Source: RGIG3009 sp045653425 (GTDB lineage: Bacteria > Bacillota > Clostridia > Oscillospirales > Acutalibacteraceae). Taken from it: a DNA stretch of 30,428 nucleotides. A program made the position numbers and the translations under genes. Each line of letters begins with the position of its first letter. Position 1 is the first letter of the stretch. The stretch spans positions 1 to 30,428 of the forward strand of contig JAZOLU010000037.1 of assembly GCA_045653425.1 (NCBI GenBank), written 5' to 3'. The notes under the pieces are model-generated. The model worked only from the letters and a program-made list of their open reading frames with translations. It had not been told where the DNA came from and searched no databases. Below are positions 30,260-30,428 of the stretch, piece after piece.

Positions 30260-30428
30260 ATGCCGGATAAGTTTATTTTACATTCAAATTACAAGCCAAC
30301 CGGAGACCAACCACAAGCGATTGAAAAACTCAGCGAAGGCATCAAAAATGGCTTAAAAGAGCAGGTTTTACTGGGTGTTACAGGTTCGGGTAAGACCTTT
30401 ACTATGGCTAATATTATTGAAAAAGTAA
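30260..30428 (+). CDS. uvrB: Second uvrB, 5' end only (runs off the window)
   Basis: The first 56 residues of a second UvrB are present: FILHSNYKPTGDQPQAI, then Walker A GVTGSGKT, then FTMANIIEKV at the window edge. It is clearly homologous to the native copy at 28912 but differs at many residues, has one more residue at the N terminus, and is AT-rich at the DNA level, so it is not a recent duplication. GAGAGGAG at 30244-30251 precedes the ATG at 30260. Whether the gene is complete, or joins the native 3' part of uvrB downstream, cannot be seen. It may restore UvrB function lost at 28912. Confidence 0.9.
   Translation, partial: MPDKFILHSNYKPTGDQPQAIEKLSEGIKNGLKEQVLLGVTGSGKTFTMANIIEKV

Larger units (their letters stand above)
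29188..30428 (+). mobile_element. AT-rich foreign-looking segment inserted in (or joined to) uvrB
   Basis: From 29188 to the window end, base composition changes abruptly from GC-rich to strongly AT-rich and codon use follows. The segment holds one unknown membrane protein gene, a 26-bp near-perfect direct repeat on each side of it, and the start of a second uvrB of different origin. No integrase, transposase or terminal inverted repeat is visible, and the right boundary lies beyond the window. It may be part of an integrated element or a contig-joining artefact. Confidence 0.5.

Noticed and set aside
1..30428. CRISPR arrays, rRNA genes, plasmid or phage origins
   Set aside because: No regularly spaced repeats, rRNA-like conserved segments, or iteron clusters were seen.

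Overview
The window looks like the chromosome of an uncultured-type member of the Clostridia, most likely Oscillospiraceae/Ruminococcaceae. The reasons are Firmicutes synteny (miaB, a YlbF/YmcA-family gene, mutS, mutL, miaA; yggS, sepF, ylmH, divIVA), GSI-alpha glutamine synthetase, a RibU-type ECF S component behind an FMN riboswitch, strong AGGAGG ribosome binding sites and canonical sigma-A promoters. Positions 1 to about 29187 are GC-rich. From about 29188 to the end the DNA is conspicuously AT-rich and appears foreign, or wrongly joined.

Layout: 1-160 is a repeat-like stretch that carries the miaB promoter. 211-13794 is a run of plus-strand genes: tRNA modification and mismatch repair (miaB, ymcA-like, mutS, mutL, miaA), an HlyD-like membrane protein, yggS, the division genes sepF, ylmH and divIVA, and then lysine/peptidoglycan genes (ddh, lysA). 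A bidirectional terminator separates these from minus-strand cytidylate-kinase-like and glnA genes. A possible 54-codon plus-strand gene converges on ribU (minus, FMN riboswitch), which lies downstream of mgtE (minus, unusual leader). A PHP phosphoesterase and a TSCPD protein (plus) converge on a MATE transporter (minus), followed by a 59-residue protein (plus).

21647-27308 is a minus-strand purine salvage/nucleoside uptake cluster: xpt, bmpA-type lipoprotein, ABC ATPase and two permeases. Next come tRNA-Lys(UUU), a histidine phosphatase and a small protein of a clostridial DUF type. The last gene of the GC-rich part is uvrB, which breaks off after residue 92.

The most unusual part is the right end. 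The native uvrB stops matching its family in mid-domain, at a sharp base-composition change. About 1 kb of AT-rich DNA follows, with an unrecognised six-helix membrane protein bracketed by a 26-bp near-perfect direct repeat, and then the start of a second, divergent uvrB that runs off the window. This could be an element integrated in uvrB that brings its own uvrB 5' end, or an assembly chimera; the window alone cannot decide. Other observations are a near-identical 37-bp promoter-containing repeat in front of miaB and mgtE, an mgtE leader with mutually exclusive helices that control the Shine-Dalgarno, and an apparent sepF promoter hidden inside yggS.
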